Positions 1-6,677 of a stretch of 11,929 nt of DNA are shown piece after piece (the first letter of the stretch is position 1; each line of letters opens with the position of its first letter). The position numbers and the translations under genes are program-made. The DNA comes from an uncultured Bacillus sp. (lineage in GTDB: Bacteria; Bacillota; Bacilli; Bacillales; Cytobacillaceae). The stretch spans positions 1 through 11,929 of the forward strand of contig CALGSR010000034.1 in NCBI GenBank assembly GCA_937902115.1, given 5' to 3'. The notes under the pieces are model-generated. The model saw only the letters and a list, made by a program, of their open reading frames with translations. It made no database searches and was not told the origin of the DNA.

Positions 1-2203
1 TTATAAGAGTCATAGAGGCACTTAAAGGGAAGTCAAGTTTAATCCTAAAATACTTTCGCCGCTCCTCCATGACAATATTTTCATTGTTATCATACGGAGG
101 TTCTAATTTCCCCTTCTTTAAAAGGAGAGAAAAATCATCTGCCGGGACTGGTTTGGAAAATAAATATCCTTGAATTTTGTTGCAGTGATACTCTTTTAAT
201 ATTTCCAGTTGTTCTACCGTTTCTACGCCTTCAGCGACTACATCCAGTTGCAGATGGTGTGCTAATTCGACAATGGTCTTTGTAATAAAATTAGAGCCTT
301 CCATGTCTGTTCGGCTTAAATCGTTAATAAAGGAGCGATCAATTTTTAACGTATCAATCCGCCCTTTAAATCGTTTTAGATACGAAAGTGAGGAATAACC
401 TGTACCAAAATCATCCAAGAAAATTTTGATTCCTAACTTCTTTAATTCCTCTAAAATAGAGAAAACCACTTTCTCATTTTCGAGAAGCGATGTTTCTACT
501 ATTTCTATCTGTAGATACTTTGGCTCAAGTTTCGTTTTTGCTAATATGTCTCTAATATTTACGAGCAAGTCTTTTTGTAAGAAACGATGTGCCGAAAGAT
601 TAATCGATACAGGAATGGCTGGTAAACCAGCATCCTGCCATGCCTTATTTTGGCTGCACGCTGTTTCTTTAATCCATTTCCCAATTTCTATGATCATTCC
701 TGTTTCTTCCGCTATCGGAATAAATTCACCAGGGGAAACAATTCCCCATTCCGGATGATTCCAGCGAATAAGAGCTTCGGCACCAATAATCTGGTGCGTA
801 TCTGCGCAAATTTGCGGCTGATAATATAATTCCAATTGATTCAATTCTAATGCTTTGCGCAGATCGGACTCCAGCGTAAATAGTTTATAGGCTTCTGTAT
901 TCATAGAAGAGGTAAAGATTTGATAGGTATTCTTCCCTTTGTCCTTCGCTTTATAGAGGGCCGAATCGGCATGCTTCATAAGGGTTTCAGCGTCCTCTCC
1001 ATCATTGGGAAAGATGCTGATCCCCATGCTTGCTGTGACGAAAAGTTCATATTTCTCTATATAAAATGGATCCTCTAATGATTCAATCATTGTTTTTGCA
1101 TACTCTATTACCCGATTAACATCACCTATATTTGGTAATAAAATAGCAAATTCGTCCCCACCCAAACGTGCAAGTACACCATCATTCCCAAGACAAATGC
1201 TTAATCTTTTAGAAATGGCTTTGAGTAATTCGTTCCCAACGGAATGACCCAATGTATCATTAACATACTTAAAACGATCCAAGTCTAACAACATGACGGT
1301 GAATGACTGTTGTAATGCTTTACTGATGATTAATTCTTGTTCCAATCTCTCATAAAAAAGCCTTTGATTTGGAAGATCCGTTAAATAATCATGATTGGCC
1401 AAGTATTCATTTAATTCTGCAGCTTTTTTTCGTTCGCTTATGTCTTGAAGTGTTCCTACCACATGCGGTTTATTTCGGAAATAAACCTTTTTTGAATGTA
1501 ACTCAATATCTAAAACAGTACCATCTATCTTGATCATTCTAAAAGTATGGGTAATACCTGCTTCACCATTAATTAGCACTTTACCGAGAGAATTAAAATA
1601 AGATATGTCTTCGGGATGAACATAATCTCGAAAGTTCACTTCCGCTTTACTGTCCACTCCCAACACGTGAAAAAATTTCGTATTTCCATATAAAACTTTT
1701 CCATCTTCTTGTATAATATAAACGCCAACAAGCGCTTCCTCTACGATACTACTGAATTTTAATTCAGATTCAGTTAGTTCCATTTCGGATATCTGTATAT
1801 CCGTAATATCTTTTGCAATGCCAAAAATGCCTATAACTGCTTCTTCAGCTATTGCAGGTATAATATTAAGATGAATAGAAACGGCATTTCCATTTTTATG
1901 TATTAATGAAGTGTAAGTATATTGAGTTTCTCCAGTAAGAGCCTTTTTGAAAAGTTCTTTATACATTGAAATTTCACTTGCTGGAAAGAATTGTTCGAAG
2001 GGACTTAAGAAGATTTCCTCCTGTCTGTATCCAATCGTTTTAGAAAATACCCCATTCGCTTTAGCAATGATGCCATGAATATCCAAATAGAAGACCATAT
2101 CAGGATTATGCTCAAATAATGAACGATAAAACATGTCGGAATTTACGGTCGTATTCGTTCTTGAGCGAAGATTCGTCGAATTATTAATTGAATTGTTAAA
2201 CAT
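1..2203 (-). CDS. PAS-PAS-GGDEF-EAL-(PilZ) c-di-GMP turnover protein, 3' end cut by window edge
   Basis: The frame is open without a stop from ATG at 2203 to the window edge (734 complete codons). Two PAS-like sensor domains (about residues 26-145 and 152-275; the second ends in a typical DISERKK linker) precede a GGDEF domain with LDLDRFKYVNDTLGH and an intact GGDEF signature at 348-352. The EAL domain starts with EAL at 476-478 and keeps its usual metal and catalytic motifs: SINLSAHRF, EIVE, DDFGTGYSS, LKIDRSF, AEGVET and Q678 in IQGYLFSKP. Both the cyclase and phosphodiesterase halves therefore look able to work, but the RxxD product-inhibition site is absent. Residues 714 onward read ERRKYFRIKL, with RxxxR at 716-720, as at the start of a c-di-GMP-binding PilZ domain. 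No transmembrane segment is visible, so it is probably cytosolic. GGGAGG lies 14 bases before the start and GAGGAG only 3 bases before it. Net activity and signal are unknown. Confidence 0.93.
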   Translation of the reverse strand, partial: MFNNSINNSTNLRSRTNTTVNSDMFYRSLFEHNPDMVFYLDIHGIIAKANGVFSKTIGYRQEEIFLSPFEQFFPASEISMYKELFKKALTGETQYTYTSLIHKNGNAVSIHLNIIPAIAEEAVIGIFGIAKDITDIQISEMELTESELKFSSIVEEALVGVYIIQEDGKVLYGNTKFFHVLGVDSKAEVNFRDYVHPEDISYFNSLGKVLINGEAGITHTFRMIKIDGTVLDIELHSKKVYFRNKPHVVGTLQDISERKKAAELNEYLANHDYLTDLPNQRLFYERLEQELIISKALQQSFTVMLLDLDRFKYVNDTLGHSVGNELLKAISKRLSICLGNDGVLARLGGDEFAILLPNIGDVNRVIEYAKTMIESLEDPFYIEKYELFVTASMGISIFPNDGEDAETLMKHADSALYKAKDKGKNTYQIFTSSMNTEAYKLFTLESDLRKALELNQLELYYQPQICADTHQIIGAEALIRWNHPEWGIVSPGEFIPIAEETGMIIEIGKWIKETACSQNKAWQDAGLPAIPVSINLSAHRFLQKDLLVNIRDILAKTKLEPKYLQIEIVETSLLENEKVVFSILEELKKLGIKIFLDDFGTGYSSLSYLKRFKGRIDTLKIDRSFINDLSRTDMEGSNFITKTIVELAHHLQLDVVAEGVETVEQLEILKEYHCNKIQGYLFSKPVPADDFSLLLKKGKLEPPYDNNENIVMEERRKYFRIKLDFPLSASMTLI

Positions 2204-2242
2204 TCTCTCCTCTGTTTCCTCCCTTTATATCATTCAATACTA

Positions 2243-2539
2243 TTGACCAATTCATACTATTTTCCAATTTTGCGTTTATTTCATCCATTTTTACATTTGA
2301 ATATTATAGCATATTTTACCTATATTTCAGCAATACAACCATTAGGTATATTGACCCTTAATCCCAATCACGGCCAATTCCATACCTTAATCTGGCCCTT
2401 CAATGCAAAAGTACTAAAGAATGATGAAGGGTTGCTGGACAAACTACCCATTTCTTTTACTTTCATTGTTTATTCATTTGTAAATTATGGCTTTCAATTG
2501 AGGTTAGATAAAAGCCAAAATAATCAATCACCTCAATAA
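2243..2539 (+). pseudogene. Remnant of a small membrane protein gene, paralogue of 5148-5621
   Basis: This frame opens with a TTG that has no ribosome binding site in front of it and encodes 98 residues. Only the C-terminal half resembles the neighbouring membrane protein at 5148-5621: PFN about 30 residues before the end of the last membrane segment, then YSFVNYGFQL and LDK-QNNQSPQ against YSLVNYGFQL and LDKNQNNQSPQ. The first 45 residues show no similarity to that protein. The simplest reading is a diverged, 5'-truncated paralogue that kept its terminator. A short expressed protein cannot be excluded. Confidence 0.45.
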
Positions 2540-2586
2540 CATCATAAAGAGAAACCAAGGAACATTCCTTGGCTTCTCTTTTTTAA
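2471..2586 (+). repeat. Direct repeat copy 1 (gene tail plus terminator)
   Basis: About 115 bases covering the last codons of the 2243-2539 remnant and the following terminator are very similar (roughly 85% by eye, with small indels) to 5544-5668 in the same orientation. The most conserved parts are TAAATTATGG, CAAAATAATCAATCACC and the terminator stem-loop. The copies bracket about 3 kb. Confidence 0.8.
2548..2586 (+). terminator. Intrinsic terminator after the membrane-protein remnant
   Basis: AGAGAAACCAAGG (2548-2560) pairs with CCTTGGCTTCTCT (2567-2579), with one mismatch, around an AACATT loop. Six T residues follow. The same hairpin ends the gene at 5148-5621. Confidence 0.85.
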
Positions 2587-2623
2587 AGGCCCCTTTAGTG
2601 GAGTAACCTAACCCACCGTTCGA

Positions 2624-3043
2624 TTATTTTGATAAATTAAATTGCCAGCCTATTTGGTACTTATCAATCACGAATCCATATTTTTCAGACCAGAATGTTT
2701 TATCTAACGGCATGACGACATTCCCTTCTTTGGCTAAATCATTGAACTGCTGCGTTAATTTGTTTTCATCTTGTGTATCAATAATAAGTGTAATATTGTT
2801 CCCCATATTTAAGGTTAGTCCCATATTTGGAGGAACATCAGAGAACATCACTTTATTGTTTTCGATTATTAAACTTGCGTTCATGACTAAGTTTTTGATC
2901 TCATTGGATACGGGAAATTCCGGATTTGGCGGCAAATCTGCAAATGAATACAAATCTGTACATTTCGCATCAAACACTTTCTCATAAAATCCAATCACTT
3001 CTCGCGACTCTTTTTCAAAGTTTAAATAAACCCCTAATGCCAT
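2624..3043 (-). CDS. PhnB-like VOC family protein
   Basis: The 139-residue protein has the PhnB/YjdN-like layout of the vicinal-oxygen-chelate (glyoxalase/bleomycin resistance) superfamily. It has an N-terminal strand with FEKESREVIGFYEKVFDAK, a middle part giving MFSDVPPNMGLTLNMGNN, and the usual C-terminal block FWSEKYGFVIDKYQIGWQFNL. Length fits the family. These proteins are cytosolic beta-alpha-beta dimers; the substrate of this branch is not known and I see no basis for assigning one. AAGGG lies about 10 bases before the ATG. A related but clearly different VOC gene is at 4521-4919. Confidence 0.85.
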   Translation of the reverse strand: MALGVYLNFEKESREVIGFYEKVFDAKCTDLYSFADLPPNPEFPVSNEIKNLVMNASLIIENNKVMFSDVPPNMGLTLNMGNNITLIIDTQDENKLTQQFNDLAKEGNVVMPLDKTFWSEKYGFVIDKYQIGWQFNLSK

Positions 3044-3405
3044 ATTGCTTCATCCCTTTTACTGGTTATTTTTGTGTAAAAAATCCCCTAGTAGTATAAA
3101 CACAATCCGAAGCTGTAATACCTATGAAAGTACAGCTACAGGAATCCTCATTGAAGACTTGCTATTCACAGCAATTTCAAAAACTTATACTGCTTTAGCC
3201 CATTTTGTTTGAGATTTGCGAACTGAATACTATTCATCCGATTGTATTTTAATTATAATAGTATGAACTTAAATGGATAGGAGTGTATTCACATGATATT
3301 TTCTCCATTGTTTGAAAATGATGTACCAGCCATTCCTCTTCCATAACGTAGAAGTGCTTTTCTCCGTTAAGGACATAGGTTTCTATGTAAAATGGAGGAA
3401 AAAAC
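3044..3405. other. Intergenic stretch with no supported gene
   Basis: Contains the start region of the minus-strand VOC gene and the leader of the decayed transporter. A perfect TATAAT is at 3254-3259 (+) but without a convincing -35. A 17-codon frame at 3293-3346 follows GGAG and starts with ATG; it may be a leader peptide or debris. AGCTGTA (3111-3117) and TACAGCT (3131-3137) form a weak inverted repeat. Confidence 0.5.
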
Positions 3406-3948
3406 ATGAATCATAAAATAGTAGGCGCCTTATTTTTATCACTCGCTGCGAGTATTCTACCCCGGCTTTTATGGTCCTAATTGCACGCGTCATTTTGAAA
3501 GAAAAATCACGCTAAAAAAATGTCTATCCATTGTGCTTGTAACCATCGGAGTTGGAACAATTGTTGGTGGTAGGCAAGTTGATGTTACTCAGCAATTAGG
3601 CGATTTTTATTTATTGATTGCAGCATTAACTCGGGCATTCATGTCCGTTTTAGTTAAAAAAATTCCAACACACTATTCGCAAATTGTCATTACTGCTTAT
3701 TCATCTTTGGTTGCGGTAATCGTATTGACACCATCCGTACTTTAGAGACTAACTGCTGGTGGTTTTTTCTTATGGAACAAAGGTCTGCAATTGATGAATG
3801 CTTCCAGTGGGGCTTGTTCTTTTTCTTTCAACCGATCGTTGGGACCTTTCTAGGTTGGTTCATGTTAGGTGCAACCATTGGAATAACATTTTGGCTAGGG
3901 ACAATTTTAATTTTTAGTGGTGTTTTTAACGTCATTAAAAACGAGTAA
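3406..3948 (+). pseudogene. Decayed EamA/DMT-family membrane transporter
   Basis: Good ribosome binding site (GGAGG at 3394-3398) and ATG start a frame reading MNHKIVGALFLSLAASI. Further pieces of a drug/metabolite transporter follow in changing frames: TPAFMVLIARVILKEK, then ITLKKCLSIVLVTIGVGTIV through VVLTPSVL-like text, then FFLWNKGLQLMNASSG, then LFFFFQPIVGTFLGWFML ending in FSGVFNVIKNE at 3948. The family is usually about 300 residues; here only about 180 codons remain. A large piece is missing near 3455-3462 and another near 3741-3765. One base has been lost in an A run near 3502-3506 and one in a G run near 3809-3812, and there is a TAG at 3743-3745. The original would have been a ten-helix inner-membrane exporter or permease. 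It cannot make a working protein as written. Confidence 0.9.
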
Positions 3949-3958
3949 CCATTTTGAC

Positions 3959-3996
3959 AAGTGCGTTTCTATTTTATATAGAAACGCACTTTCTTC
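3959..3996 (+). terminator. Terminator between convergent genes
   Basis: Perfect 14-bp stem, AAGTGCGTTTCTAT (3959-3972) with ATAGAAACGCACTT (3978-3991), loop TTTAT, then TCTTCATTT. It sits just after the transporter pseudogene and about 70 bases past the end of the minus-strand SRPBCC gene, so it may serve both strands. Confidence 0.8.
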
Positions 3997-4061
3997 ATTT
4001 CACAGGATAGCTCAAAATGGGAATATGCGATGATCCCCTGCTTCGGGATAGCGACGGACAC

Positions 4062-4481
4062 TTAGCCTTCCAAAGACTTACGAAGATTTTCGCTGATTCC
4101 AATCCAGCCACCAGCCATTCTATCGCGAATAACCGATGATTTTTCATTTGCTTTCCCAATGAGTTCATCGGGCTGTTTCCAACCGCCATGAATGAGTGTG
4201 AACTCAGTCTTCTCCCCCAACTCTTTTAAAATAAAGGAAACAAACCAGCCTTCTTTATCCCACGTAAAAGAAAGACGATTTAGTGGCTCGATTTCTGTTA
4301 CTTTACAAGGGGAGGGACCAAAAGGTGACTGCAAATGGAATTCATGTCCTACTTCTGCAAGGAAATCATTGGGCATGAACCATGCTGCAATGCCATCAGC
4401 AGTAGATATTTGATCCCATACCTTTTGAATCGGAGCTTCAATGACGACTGTCTGTTTAATATCTTGTAATGTATTTTCCAT
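4062..4481 (-). CDS. SRPBCC/AHSA1-domain protein (YndB-like)
   Basis: 139 residues with the START/AHSA1 (Hsp90 ATPase activator homologue) pattern. VVIEAPIQKVWDQISTADGIAAWF starts the fold, then a PCKVTEIEPLNRLSFTWD strand pair, FTLIHGGW, and a C-terminal helix GGWIGISENLRKSLEG. The fold makes a deep hydrophobic pocket for small ligands; no enzyme activity is implied for this branch and the ligand is unknown. GGAG lies 6 bases before the ATG. It starts 39 bases after the stop of the VOC gene at 4521-4919 on the same strand, so the two are probably one transcript. The VOC/SRPBCC pairing is common in Bacillus genomes, but its meaning is not settled. Confidence 0.87.
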   Translation of the reverse strand: MENTLQDIKQTVVIEAPIQKVWDQISTADGIAAWFMPNDFLAEVGHEFHLQSPFGPSPCKVTEIEPLNRLSFTWDKEGWFVSFILKELGEKTEFTLIHGGWKQPDELIGKANEKSSVIRDRMAGGWIGISENLRKSLEG

Positions 4482-4520
4482 TCATTCTCCTACTTTCTTT
4501 TTAAATATATAAACGTTACT

Positions 4521-4919
4521 TTATTCTGGAAGATTTAGTTGCCATGAAACACCGAACCGATCATTTAGCCAGCCAAACTTCTTACTAAAACCATAGTCAC
4601 CTAACGGCATAAGCGCTTGTCCATCTATGATGAGTTTCTCATAAATATTGTCAAGTTCCTTTTCAGTATCACAAGTAACAAAAATGGAGAATGAAGGAGT
4701 AAAGGTAAACTGATGCTTCACATTACTGTCAATGCACATAAATTCTTGCCCTTTTAAAGAAAAAGTAGCCTGCATGACAGTTCCTTCATCTCCAGCTTCA
4801 TTCGCCCCATAGCGAACAATACTTGTAATTTCTGAATCAGCAATGATTGATATGTAATAATTCATCGCTTCTTCTGCCTTACCATCTTGGAACATTAAGA
4901 ATGGTGTAACCTTTTCCAT
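4521..4919 (-). CDS. PhnB-like VOC family protein
   Basis: 132 residues opening with VTPFLMFQDGKAEEAMNYY, the usual start of PhnB/YjdN-like VOC proteins. It continues with a QATFSLKGQEFMCIDS strand pair and ends in the typical block GDYGFSKKFGWLNDRFGVSWQLNL. Length is normal. Ribosome binding site AAAAGGAG is followed by 9 bases and ATG at 4919. It is the first gene of a likely two-gene unit with the SRPBCC gene downstream (39-base gap). It shares family but little direct sequence with the VOC protein at 2624-3043, so it is not a recent duplicate. Function unknown. Confidence 0.87.
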   Translation of the reverse strand: MEKVTPFLMFQDGKAEEAMNYYISIIADSEITSIVRYGANEAGDEGTVMQATFSLKGQEFMCIDSNVKHQFTFTPSFSIFVTCDTEKELDNIYEKLIIDGQALMPLGDYGFSKKFGWLNDRFGVSWQLNLPE

Positions 4920-5147
4920 ATCATTCGACTCCTTTTCCTATGTTTTCCTAAGTTTATCATATACAACTGCTAAAGAAATCTTCTCTGCTCAATATTTAAG
5001 AGGAAATTGCATCCCTTGCAGTATTTCCATATGGGAGCAGTTCCTTTCATAATTATTATTTTTATACTGTTACCTTGTTTATTTCACTGCTTCTTGAATA
5101 ATTATTTACTTCCCTGACAAATATAAGAAAAAAACAAGGAGTAATAT

Positions 5148-5621
5148 ATGTTAGCCTTTTTTCGGATTGGATTAATTTTACTATCCTGGACCACAGTGAT
5201 TTTTCTGCCTAAAAAGTCATTTTTTAAATATCTCCCTGTTACGCTTTTCTCATCCATAATTATCTTAACGGAATATCTATTAGGCGGTTCCCGTAACTGG
5301 TGGAAAGTAAAGGGCGGAGCTAAAAGTATAGCCAATAATGGATTGACCTTTACGTTTGGCCCCTACTTTGTGGGAAATCTTTGGATCTTTCATTTAACTT
5401 ATAGAAAACCTTGGTTATATACCTTGCTTAATTTAACTTTTGATTATCTGCTTGCATATCCTTTCAATTCATTTTTCGAAAGGGTTAACCTTTATAAATT
5501 AAATAAGATTAAGCCGATTCACCTTTTTTTAATTTCACTATTTTATTCGTTAGTAAATTATGGTTTTCAATTGATTTTGGATAAAAATCAAAATAATCAA
5601 TCACCCCAATCATCTAACTAA
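5148..5621 (+). CDS. Small integral membrane protein of unknown function
   Basis: 157 residues with an AAGGAG site (about 8 bases before ATG) and its own terminator, so it is probably real. Hydrophobic segments lie at about residues 4-20, 27-45, 68-84, 87-106 and 122-141, giving four or five membrane helices. The loop between helices 2 and 3 has GGSRNWWKVKGGAK, and the end is polar (DKNQNNQSPQSSN). It resembles small uncharacterised membrane proteins I associate with Bacillaceae, but I do not recognise a named family and assign no function. The last 30 codons and the terminator are repeated at 2471-2586. It stands alone between the VOC/SRPBCC unit and the Rrf2 operon. Confidence 0.75.
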   Translation: MLAFFRIGLILLSWTTVIFLPKKSFFKYLPVTLFSSIIILTEYLLGGSRNWWKVKGGAKSIANNGLTFTFGPYFVGNLWIFHLTYRKPWLYTLLNLTFDYLLAYPFNSFFERVNLYKLNKIKPIHLFLISLFYSLVNYGFQLILDKNQNNQSPQSSN

Positions 5622-5668
5622 CATCTTAAAGAGAAGCCAAGGAACATTCTTTGGCTTCTCTTTTTTTT
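5544..5668 (+). repeat. Direct repeat copy 2 (gene tail plus terminator)
   Basis: Matches 2471-2586 in the same orientation across the last codons of the membrane-protein gene and its terminator. This copy has 9 extra bases near the stop codon and one G-T change in the terminator stem. Confidence 0.8.
5630..5668 (+). terminator. Intrinsic terminator of the small membrane protein gene
   Basis: AGAGAAGCCAAGG (5630-5642) pairs with CTTTGGCTTCTCT (5649-5661), with one wobble, around AACATT, followed by a run of T. Same design as the terminator at 2548-2586. Confidence 0.88.
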
Positions 5669-5723
5669 GCAAAACCCCTTTTGAGAATCATTTATGAAAA
5701 AATGTAATTTTTTCAATTCCTAG

Positions 5724-5753
5724 TTTACAAATAAGGTTTATGTGTTATATATT
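5724..5753 (+). promoter_or_regulatory. Candidate sigma-A promoter for the Rrf2-yezD operon
   Basis: TTTACA at 5724-5729 (5/6 match to TTGACA) is followed after 16 bases by TATATA (5746-5751) or after 18 by TATATT (5748-5753). It is the best promoter-like pair upstream of the operon. Use of this site would give an untranslated leader of about 210 bases before the Rrf2 start. Confidence 0.5.
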
Positions 5754-5778
5754 AATTAATAAAATTAAGAATATTCCC

Positions 5779-5864
5779 CCTAATTTGACTAAAAAAATTA
5801 GGTATCAAAAGGAGGGTTTAAGCTGTTTCATTGTTTCTCTTATGTATTAAAGTCGAGTAAATGA
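5779..5864 (+). promoter_or_regulatory. Inverted repeat and ribosome-binding-site-like motif without a clear ORF
   Basis: CCTAATTT (5779-5786) and AAATTAGG (5795-5802) form a perfect 8-bp inverted repeat. AAGGAGGG follows at 5809-5816, as strong as any ribosome binding site here, yet no ATG, GTG or TTG lies at a normal distance. The only frame at good spacing begins with CTG (5823) and gives 13 codons, stopping at 5862-5864, inside the repeat region. It may be a leader peptide, an old start, or an RNA pairing element. Confidence 0.35.
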
Positions 5865-5953
5865 GTCAACAACTTTTCATTCATGGTAAAATGTTGACTA
5901 GAATACTCAAGATTCAAACACTTTCTGTTTGAATCTTGACTAAAGGACTCGAC
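5852..5953 (+). promoter_or_regulatory. Nested inverted repeats in the Rrf2-yezD leader
   Basis: Three copies of TTGACT-N5-ACTC occur: 5894-5908, 5936-5950, and inverted at 5855-5869. Possible RNA pairings are GTCGAGT (5852-5858) with ACTCGAC (5947-5953); AGTCAACA (5864-5871) with TGTTGACT (5892-5899); and a perfect 14-bp hairpin of 5907-5920 with 5926-5939 around CTTTC. AGTCAA (5864-5869) can instead pair with TTGACT (5936-5941), extending the outer helix across a 5x5 internal loop, so two folds compete. The outer helix ends 5 bases before the AGGAGG of the regulator gene. No T run follows, so this is not a simple terminator. It could be a set of operator sites for the Rrf2 protein, or an RNA switch. 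Confidence 0.6.
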
Positions 5954-5971
5954 AATTTAGGAGGAATAACA

Positions 5972-6427
5972 TTGAAAGTATCAAGTAAAGGAGAATATGC
6001 ATTAAGAGCACTGCTCGTTCTCGGGGAAAATCACGGGAAAATTGTTTCCATCCAAGAAATTTCAGAAAAGACCTTAGTTACGGTTAGTTATTTGGAACAA
6101 ATTTTACTAAAATTAAAAAAATTAGGTTATTTAGAAAGTAAGAGAGGAACGAATGGCGGATATATCCTAAAAAGAGACACAAGTGATATAAATATTGGCG
6201 AGGTCATACGCGTATTAGAGGGGCCGCTTTCCCCCATGGGGTGTGCATCGATTACAAAATATGAACCTTGTCAATTAGAGCCTGCTTGTCAGCTCAAACC
6301 GCTCTGGTCACTCGTGAGAGATACGATTGCCCATGTTCTTGATCAAACCACACTGGAAGACCTATTGGAAAACCGATTACCATCCATAAAAGGAGAGGAT
6401 TTACTTGGATTTAAAAGGACAAATTGA
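5972..6427 (+). CDS. Rrf2-family transcription regulator, probable Fe-S cluster sensor
   Basis: 151 residues from TTG at 5972, chosen because AGGAGG lies 7 bases upstream and Rrf2 proteins begin MK(V/I)SSKGEYALRAL. The in-frame extension upstream to 5936 runs into a hairpin and is unlikely. The winged helix-turn-helix spans about residues 1-70, with recognition helix near VTVSYLEQILLKLKKLG and the typical wing SKRGTNGGYIL (56-66). Three cysteines at 91, 100 and 106 (C-x8-C-x5-C) sit where IscR and NsrR hold their Fe-S cluster. CymR-type Rrf2 regulators of cysteine metabolism lack such a set. The dimerisation helix and C-terminal tail follow. The gene overlaps yezD by 23 bases and is probably translationally coupled to it. 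It likely autoregulates through the repeats just upstream. The signal (iron-sulfur status, NO, redox or sulfur supply) is not determined by the sequence. Confidence 0.9.
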   Translation: MKVSSKGEYALRALLVLGENHGKIVSIQEISEKTLVTVSYLEQILLKLKKLGYLESKRGTNGGYILKRDTSDINIGEVIRVLEGPLSPMGCASITKYEPCQLEPACQLKPLWSLVRDTIAHVLDQTTLEDLLENRLPSIKGEDLLGFKRTN

Positions 6428-6590
6428 TCAGGCTGTACTTGAAAAAGTAAAGCTGCTATTAGAAAGCCTTGAATATGGCACGATTCAAATTACCGTTCAT
6501 GACTCACAGGTCACGCAAATTGATAAGCTGGAAAAACACCGCTTACCATTACAAAAAAACTCCCTGCATAAAGGAGTGGCAAAAAAGTAA
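6405..6590 (+). CDS. yezD: YezD family protein (DUF2292)
   Basis: 61 residues from TTG at 6405, with an AGGAG-type site at 6391-6395 inside the end of the Rrf2 gene. The conserved core of the family is clear: LLLESLEYGTIQITVHDSQV, then TQIDKLEKHRL. DUF2292 proteins are small, cytosolic and predicted to be mostly beta; their biochemical role is unknown. From memory they are often found near sulfate or sulfur assimilation genes and Rrf2 regulators. The stop codon of the Rrf2 gene lies 23 bases inside this gene. The operon ends at the terminator at 6620-6677, so it holds only these two genes. Confidence 0.88.
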   Translation: MDLKGQIDQAVLEKVKLLLESLEYGTIQITVHDSQVTQIDKLEKHRLPLQKNSLHKGVAKK

Positions 6591-6619
6591 ACAAAACATT
6601 GTCAAATATAAATAGAAAT

Positions 6620-6677
6620 AAGGGCTGTTCAAAAAATCTATGATAGCTGACTTTTTGATAGCCCTTTTCTTATTTTT
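6620..6677. terminator. Bidirectional terminator after yezD
   Basis: AAGGGCT (6620-6626) plus TCAAAAA (6629-6635) pair with TTTTTGA (6652-6658) plus AGCCCTT (6660-6666), with a small internal loop between the two helices and a 16-base apical loop. A T-rich tail follows on the plus strand. It overlaps the end of the minus-strand gene at 6670, so it probably ends both transcripts. Confidence 0.8.

Noticed and set aside
426..758. Open frame on the plus strand opposite the EAL domain
   Set aside because: Antisense shadow of an intact conserved domain.
3293..3346. 17-codon frame before the transporter pseudogene
   Set aside because: It has GGAG and ATG but no similarity and no conserved feature I can point to; left as possible leader or debris.
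5936..5971. Longer N-terminus for the Rrf2 regulator starting at 5936
   Set aside because: It begins inside the hairpin arm, lacks a ribosome binding site and adds residues not seen in Rrf2 proteins; TTG 5972 has AGGAGG at the right distance.
6620..6666. End of a small insertion element (GGGCTGTTCAAAAA-type inverted repeat)
   Set aside because: Resembles some IS ends, but there is no second copy, no target duplication and it fits a terminator at the joint end of two convergent genes.
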